This document shows, one piece after another, positions 12,471 to 16,816 of a stretch of 16,816 bases of DNA. A program made the position numbers and the translations under genes. Origin of the DNA: JBHJGS01 sp050331575 (GTDB taxonomy: Bacteria; Pseudomonadota; Alphaproteobacteria; Sphingomonadales; Rhodothalassiaceae); contig JBHJGS010000037.1 of the NCBI GenBank assembly GCA_050331575.1, positions 1 to 16,816 on the forward strand, given 5' to 3'. Each line of letters starts with the position of its first letter. Within the stretch, counting starts at the first letter, position 1. Under the pieces are notes generated by a model. That model saw only the letters and a program-made list of their open reading frames with translations, ran no database searches and was not told the origin of the DNA.

Positions 12471-13658
12471 GTGCCCGACAGCTTTCACCGTATCAAGCGC
12501 CTGCCGCCTTATGTCTTCGACAAGGTCAATCAGCTGAAGGCCGCCGCGCGGCGGGCCGGCCGGGACATCATCGATCTGGGCATGGGCAATCCGGACCTGC
12601 CGACCGCCCCGCACATTGTCGACAAGTTGCGCGAGGCGGTGCTCGATCCCAAGACCCACCGATACTCCATGAGCCGGGGTATCCCCGGCCTGCGGCGCGC
12701 GCAGGCAGGCTATTATCAGCGCCGCTTCGGCGTGGAGTTGGACCCCGAACAAGAACTGATCGCCACGCTGGGCTCCAAGGAGGGCCTGGCCAATCTAGCC
12801 CAAGCGATCACCGCGCCGGGCGATGTGATCTTATGCCCCAATCCCAGCTACCCGATCCACAGCTTCGGGTTCACCATTGCCGGCGCGGCGATCCGGCATG
12901 TGCCGATCGAGCCGTTCGATGGGCTGTTCGCGCGCCTGGATGCCGCCGCGCGCCATTCGGTCCCCGCCCCGGCCGCGCTGATCCTGAACTTTCCGGCCAA
13001 TCCCACCGCCCTGACCGTCGATCTGGCCTTCTATGAGGAGGCGGTGGCGTTCGCCCGCCGCCACGACTTGTTCATCCTGTCGGACCTGGCCTATGCGGAG
13101 ATCTATTTCGATGATCCGGCGCCGCCGTCGATCCTGCAAATCCCCGGTGCCAAGCAGGTGGCGGTGGAGTTCACCTCCCTGTCCAAGACCTATTCCATGG
13201 CTGGCTGGCGCATCGGCTTTGCCGCCGGCAACGCCACGCTGATCGCCGCCTTGGCCCGGGTGAAGAGCTATCTGGACTATGGCGCGTTTCTGCCGGTTCA
13301 GGTCGCTGCCACCGCTGCCATCAATGGCTGCCAGGACGCGGTTGCACAAGCGCGTGAGACATACCAGCGCCGTCGCGACGTGCTGATCGACGGCCTGGCC
13401 GCCGGGGGCTGGCCCGTGCCGGTGCCGGCGGCCACCATGTTCGCCTGGGCACCGATCCCGGACCGCTACCGCGCCCTGGGCTCTTTAGACTTTTCCAAGC
13501 GGCTGTTGGAGGGGGCGGGCGTGGCGGTGGCGCCGGGTCTGGGCTTCGGCGAATATGGCGACGGCCATGTCCGCATTGCCTTGGTGGAGAATGAACAGCG
13601 CATCCGCCAGGCAGCCCGGCAGATCCGCCGGTTTCTCGACACTGACCCCGGGCCATGA
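12471..13658 (+). CDS. alaC: AlaC-type PLP aminotransferase (glutamate-pyruvate / LL-DAP aminotransferase-like)
   Basis: The encoded protein has 395 aa, and the GTG start at 12471 gives a family-normal N-terminus (RIKRLPPYVF, 7-16). The Shine-Dalgarno is weak. Fold type I aminotransferase features are MGNPD (38-42), YSMSRGIPGLR (65-75), SKEGL (102-106), PNPSYPIH (123-130), NFPANPT (173-179), SDLAYAEI (204-211), the PLP lysine K239 in SLSKTYSMAGWRIGF, and PGLGFGEYG with a C-terminal HVRIALVEN. Close resemblance to E. coli AlaC along the whole length favours alanine synthesis from pyruvate and glutamate; homologues are often annotated as LL-diaminopimelate aminotransferase. It overlaps proB by 4 bp (ATGA). 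Confidence 0.93.
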   Translation: MPDSFHRIKRLPPYVFDKVNQLKAAARRAGRDIIDLGMGNPDLPTAPHIVDKLREAVLDPKTHRYSMSRGIPGLRRAQAGYYQRRFGVELDPEQELIATLGSKEGLANLAQAITAPGDVILCPNPSYPIHSFGFTIAGAAIRHVPIEPFDGLFARLDAAARHSVPAPAALILNFPANPTALTVDLAFYEEAVAFARRHDLFILSDLAYAEIYFDDPAPPSILQIPGAKQVAVEFTSLSKTYSMAGWRIGFAAGNATLIAALARVKSYLDYGAFLPVQVAATAAINGCQDAVAQARETYQRRRDVLIDGLAAGGWPVPVPAATMFAWAPIPDRYRALGSLDFSKRLLEGAGVAVAPGLGFGEYGDGHVRIALVENEQRIRQAARQIRRFLDTDPGP

Positions 13659-14770
13659 CGGGGCATGCGCTGCCCGGCCGCGGCGCCCTGGTGGTCAAGG
13701 TCGGCTCGTCCCTGCTGGTGGGGCACGACGGCTTGCGCAGCGACTGGCTGGCGGGGCTGGCCGAGGAGCTTCTGGCGCTGGATCGGCCGCTGATCCTGGT
13801 CACCTCCGGGGCGGTCGCCTTGGGCCGGGCGCGCCTGGCCGCGGGACGCAGCCTGCCCCAGGCGCAGGCCGCAGCAGCCGTGGGCCAGATCGCGCTCGCG
13901 CAGGCCTGGGATCAGGCCCTGGACCACCGCGCCGCGCAGCTATTATTGTCCTTGGACGATCTGGAAGATCGCCGCCGCTATCTGAATGCCCGCGACACCT
14001 TGCACACCCTGCTGGCACACGGGCTGATCCCCGTGGTCAATGAGAATGACAGCGTCGCCACCGAAGAATTGCGCTTTGGCGACAATGACCGGCTCAGCGC
14101 CCGGGTGGCGCAGGCAGCCGGAGCGGATGGGCTGGTTCTGCTCAGCGATGTCGATGGCTTGATGACCGCCGATCCGCGCAGCGACCCCGACGCCCGCCTG
14201 ATCGAGACGGTCGAGACCGTCGATGCCGCCGTGCTGGCCCGGGCGGGCCCGGCCGCGCCCCAAGGCGTTGGCACCGGCGGCATGATCTCAAAGCTGCAAG
14301 CAGCGCAAATCGCCACCGCCGCGGGCGTGGCGGTGCTGCTGATCAGCGGCAAGGCGGCGCGCCCGCTGACCCGCTTCGCCGACAGCGGCATCGGCACGCG
14401 CTTCGCCGCCCCGGCGACACCGCTGGCGGTCCGCAAAGCCTGGCTGGCCGGCCTGCAGCGGCCACAAGGCACGGTGCGCATCGATGCCGGGGCCGCCCGC
14501 GCGCTGGCGCAGCGCGGCGGCAGCCTTCTGGCTGCCGGCGTCACCGCGGTGACCGGCACTCTGCGCCGCGGCGACCTGGTGCGCATCGAGGACCCGTCGG
14601 AAGCTTTGATCGGCCAGGGGCTGATCGGCTATGACGGGTCGGAGGCCGCGCGCATTCTCGGCCGCAGCTCTGAGGAGATTGCCGACATTCTCGGACCGGC
14701 GGCGCGCGGCCCCCTGATCCACCGGGATGATCTGGTGCTGTTTGACCAAGGATATGACCATGGCCGATGA
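13655..14770 (+). CDS. proB: glutamate 5-kinase (ProB)
   Basis: The encoded protein has 371 aa, family length. It phosphorylates glutamate to gamma-glutamyl phosphate, the first step of proline synthesis. Amino-acid kinase motifs are VVKVGSSL (13-20), VTSGAVALG (49-57), VNENDSV (128-134), FGDNDRLSA (141-149), LLSDVDGL (162-169) and GTGGMISKLQAA (206-217). A C-terminal PUA domain (about 273-365) is present, as in full-length ProB. Start ATG overlaps the alaC stop; its own end overlaps the proA start. In this family proline feedback acts on the kinase domain. Confidence 0.98.
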   Translation: MTGHALPGRGALVVKVGSSLLVGHDGLRSDWLAGLAEELLALDRPLILVTSGAVALGRARLAAGRSLPQAQAAAAVGQIALAQAWDQALDHRAAQLLLSLDDLEDRRRYLNARDTLHTLLAHGLIPVVNENDSVATEELRFGDNDRLSARVAQAAGADGLVLLSDVDGLMTADPRSDPDARLIETVETVDAAVLARAGPAAPQGVGTGGMISKLQAAQIATAAGVAVLLISGKAARPLTRFADSGIGTRFAAPATPLAVRKAWLAGLQRPQGTVRIDAGAARALAQRGGSLLAAGVTAVTGTLRRGDLVRIEDPSEALIGQGLIGYDGSEAARILGRSSEEIADILGPAARGPLIHRDDLVLFDQGYDHGR

Positions 14771-16031
14771 GCTGAGCGCGCCTGTCCAGGCCCCGGAGAT
14801 CATCGCGCGGATGGGCGCTAAGGCGCGCGCGGCGGCGGACGTGCTGGCGCGGGCGGATCGCGCGAGCAAGGATCGCGCGCTGACCGCCGCGGCCAAGGCG
14901 CTGCGCGCAAGTGCCTTGAAGATTTTCGCGGCCAATCGTGACGATCTTGCCGCCGCGGCGGACCTGGCGCCGGCCCTGCGCGACCGCCTGGTGCTGGACG
15001 AGGGCCGGCTGGAGGCGATCGCCGCGGGGTTGGAGGCGATTGCCGATCTGCCCGATCCGGTCGGCCGGGTGCTGGCGGACTGGTCTCGGCCCAACGGTCT
15101 GCAGATCTCCCGCATCGCCGTGCCCCTGGGCGTGATCGGCTTGATCTACGAATCCCGGCCCAATGTCACGGCGGATGCCGGCGGCCTGTGCCTGAAGGCG
15201 GGCAGTGCGGTGATCCTGCGCGGCGGGTCAGAGGCGGTACACACCAACCGGGCGATCCATGCCGGGCTGGTGGCCGGTCTGCAGGAGGCCGGCCTGCCGG
15301 CCGCGGCGATCCAGCTGGTGCCCGAACAGGACCGCGCGCTGGTCGGCGCGCTGCTGGCCGCGCACGACTGGCTCGATATCCTCGTGCCGCGCGGCGGCAA
15401 GTCCCTGGTTGCCCGGGTCCAGGCCGAGGCCCGCGTGCCGGTGTTCGCGCATCTGGAGGGGATCTGTCATGTCTATGTTCATGCCGCGGCCGATCCGGAC
15501 ACCGCCGCGGCCGTGGTGGTCAATGCCAAGATGCGCCGGCCGGGCATTTGCGGCGCGATGGAAACGCTGCTGATCGATGCTAAGCGGCTGGACCTGCTGC
15601 CGCGCCTTGCCGAGACGCTGGCGGCGGCGGGCTGTGCCCTGCGCGGCGATGACCGGGCGCGGGCCGTGGCTGCGGCCATGGATCCGGCCTCTGAGCTGGA
15701 TTGGCGCACGGAATATCTGGCGCCGATCCTGTCGGTCCGTGTCGTTGACGGGCTCGACGCGGCGATGGCCCATGTCGCCCGCTATGGCTCCGGCCATACC
15801 GACGCCATCATCACCGAGGACCAAGCCGCCGCCGAACGCTTCCTCGCTGAAGTGGACAGCGCCATCGTCATGGTCAACGCCTCGACCCAATTTGCCGATG
15901 GTGGCGAGTTCGGCTTCGGCGCGGAGCTGGGCATCGCCACCGGCCGGGTCCATGCCAGAGGCCCGGTCGGCCTGGAGCAACTAACCAGCTTCAACTACCG
16001 GGTGCGCGGGACAGGCCAAGTGCGGGACTGA
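14760..16031 (+). CDS. proA: glutamate-5-semialdehyde dehydrogenase (ProA)
   Basis: The encoded protein has 423 aa from ATG 14760; E. coli ProA has 417. ATG 14754 is in frame too, but AAGGA (14748-14752) is 7 nt from 14760 and only 1 nt from 14754, favouring 14760. It reduces gamma-glutamyl phosphate with NADPH. Motifs are GLIYESRPNVTADA (127-140), SAVILRGGSEA (149-159), LVPRGGKSL (208-216), the catalytic Cys264 in RPGICGAMETLLID, and the ending ARGPVGLEQLTSFNYRVRG. It overlaps proB by 11 bp and is the last recognised gene of the operon. Confidence 0.98.
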   Translation: MADELSAPVQAPEIIARMGAKARAAADVLARADRASKDRALTAAAKALRASALKIFAANRDDLAAAADLAPALRDRLVLDEGRLEAIAAGLEAIADLPDPVGRVLADWSRPNGLQISRIAVPLGVIGLIYESRPNVTADAGGLCLKAGSAVILRGGSEAVHTNRAIHAGLVAGLQEAGLPAAAIQLVPEQDRALVGALLAAHDWLDILVPRGGKSLVARVQAEARVPVFAHLEGICHVYVHAAADPDTAAAVVVNAKMRRPGICGAMETLLIDAKRLDLLPRLAETLAAAGCALRGDDRARAVAAAMDPASELDWRTEYLAPILSVRVVDGLDAAMAHVARYGSGHTDAIITEDQAAAERFLAEVDSAIVMVNASTQFADGGEFGFGAELGIATGRVHARGPVGLEQLTSFNYRVRGTGQVRD

Positions 16032-16153
16032 GACCCCAGCCAACGCCCCCGCGCCTCCGGGCCCGGCGGGATCAGCCCGGATCACGCAGGGCCTGGCACC
16101 GCATTCATGGCCAGCCACCAACCCAAGTTCCCCTCCCCCCCGTCCCCCACACC

Positions 16154-16239
16154 GTCACCCGCCGACTTGATCGGCGGGCCCATCCCTCACGCGACGGAGC
16201 GGCGGGACCATGGGTTCGCCGGTCGAGACGGCGAATGAC
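16154..16239. repeat. 86-bp double-hairpin repeat, copy 1
   Basis: It begins GTCACCCGCCGACTTG and ends GGCGAATGAC. The left and right ends are inverted versions of each other, and each end also folds alone (CGCCGA/TCGGCG on the left). The middle carries GCGACGGAGCGGCGGGACC. It differs from copies 2 and 3 at a few bases, e.g. GACTTGATC for GGCTTGACC in the left arm and GAGACGG for GAGCCGG in the right. Confidence 0.9.
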
Positions 16240-16340
16240 GGAGGTGGGGTGGGGGTCTGCCCTCCCTCCACACCAGCCGTCACGCTCACCCCAAGCCGTC
16301 ACCCGCCACCCATGCCACCCTTCCGCCAGAACCCACTTCC

Positions 16341-16426
16341 GTCACCCGCCGGCTTGACCGGCGGGCCCATCCCTCAAGCGACGGAGCGGCGGGACCATGG
16401 GTTCGCCGGTCGAGCCGGCGAATGAC
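16341..16426. repeat. 86-bp double-hairpin repeat, copy 2
   Basis: Same architecture and exact length as copy 1, beginning GTCACCCGCCGGCTTGACC. Both arms are perfect small hairpins (CGCCGG/CCGGCG left; CGCCGG.CGAG.CCGGCG type right). It is separated from copy 1 by 101 bp, and both are followed by a GGAGGTGGGGTGGGG linker. Confidence 0.92.
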
Positions 16427-16508
16427 GGAGGTGGGGTGGGGCGCTAACCTCCCTCCGCACCTTCCGTCACCCGCTACCCTTAGCGCCCTTCCCCCAAAAC
16501 CCACTCCC

Positions 16509-16594
16509 GTCACCCGCCAGCTTGACCGGCGGGTCCATCCCTCACGCGACGGAGCGGCGGGACCATGGGTTCGCCGGTCGAGCCGGCGAATGAC
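16509..16594. repeat. 86-bp double-hairpin repeat, copy 3
   Basis: Third copy, 82 bp after copy 2 and in the same orientation. It begins GTCACCCGCCAGCTTG and has GGGTCCAT where the others have GGGCCCAT. The right arm is identical to that of copy 2. The linkers between copies are also alike, so the unit that was duplicated is probably about 170-190 bp. Confidence 0.92.
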
Positions 16595-16687
16595 GAGGGG
16601 TGGGGTGGGGTTCCGTGGCTCGGTCTCTGGTGCACCCCCGGCAGCGCCGCCATACGTCTCCGTCCGAGAAGGCGCAACCGCCGGGCC

Positions 16688-16794
16688 CCCTCACCCCAAC
16701 ACCTCTCCCCCAGAAGGGGGCGAGGGGCTTTCTCCCTTAGGGGGCGACGGGCGCGCCTCCCTCTCCCGCTTGCGGGAGAGGGTCGGGGTGAGGG
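16688..16794. repeat. second inverted-repeat element (CCCTCACCCC type)
   Basis: The ends are inverted copies: CCCTCACCCC at 16688-16697 and GGGGTGAGGG at 16785-16794. Inside are two hairpins: CCTC.CCCCC with AGAA loop (16702-16725, one mismatch) and a perfect 11-bp stem CCCTCTCCCGC with a TT loop (16759-16782). This resembles the small C/G-rich inverted repeats scattered between genes in many high-GC proteobacteria. No transposase is present. Confidence 0.8.
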
Positions 16795-16816
16795 TTTTGG
16801 GCTCGGGCTTTGGTGC

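Larger units (their letters stand above)
16032..16816. other. 785-bp gene-free tail rich in repeats
   Basis: No credible coding sequence is seen after proA. The open frames here translate the repeat itself (phrases such as RRLDRRTHGPAAPS) and are typical spurious ORFs. Content: a GC stem without a T-tract (CCGGGC/GCCCGG, 16057-16080), three copies of an 86-bp palindromic element, C- and G-rich linkers that also resemble each other, and a different inverted-repeat element at 16688-16794. Confidence 0.85.

Noticed and set aside
16057..16080. Terminator after proA
   Set aside because: The CCGGGC/GCCCGG stem has a 12-nt loop and no following T run, so intrinsic termination is not supported.
16105..16513. 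Small ORFs reading RRLDRRTHGPAAPS through the repeats
   Set aside because: The same peptide appears from each repeat copy because the DNA is repeated; the sequence is palindromic and there are no start signals.
16154..16594. CRISPR array interpretation of the three repeats
   Set aside because: Only three units, the repeat is 86 bp and strongly double-hairpin, the intervals are long (101 and 82 bp) and similar to each other, and no cas gene is present.

Overview
The window is high-GC DNA, consistent with an alphaproteobacterium. The pointers are the strong G/C preference at third codon positions, an AlaC-type aminotransferase joined to proBA, a TTAACCAT motif like a CtrA half-site, and C+G-rich palindromic intergenic repeats. 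No 16S rRNA or other definitive marker is present, so the taxonomic call is an inference.

Layout, left to right. Positions 1-317 hold two minus-strand tRNA genes: tRNA-Ala(CGC), cut by the window edge, and tRNA-Arg(ACG), with a rho-independent terminator between them. A small lipoprotein gene (472-864, +) converges on, and overlaps by 23 bp, an S58/P1-family peptidase (842-1759, -). The peptidase is divergent from a secreted gamma-glutamyltransferase (1874-3622, +). A 432-bp gap follows, with short palindromes, a weak 30-codon ORF and a possible promoter with a CtrA-like box. Next is a tightly overlapping type I secretion cassette: ABC half-transporter (4055-5755), second ABC half-transporter with a dead C39-like domain (5752-7926), and HlyD-family adaptor (7923-9293). 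On the minus strand is a putative operon of PD40 beta-propeller protein (10518-11426), class I methyltransferase (9826-10491) and MgtC/SapB-family membrane protein (9303-9779).

A 354-bp gap containing an imperfect palindrome leads to a 43-codon ORF with a good Shine-Dalgarno. Its stop overlaps the start of a Cys-rich SLOG / putative molybdenum-carrier protein in the -1 frame. Then comes an amino-acid biosynthesis operon: alaC-like aminotransferase, proB and proA (12471-16031), with proB and proA overlapping their upstream genes. The last 785 bp have no gene. They hold three copies of an 86-bp double-hairpin repeat and one different inverted-repeat element.

Two features merit most attention. 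The secretion cassette has altered signature motifs in both ATPases, a missing H-loop histidine in the first, an inactivated peptidase-like domain in the second, and neither cargo nor outer-membrane channel nearby. The 43-aa/SLOG junction shows coding character jumping frame at a CTGA. Everything else is recognisable housekeeping or common accessory content.
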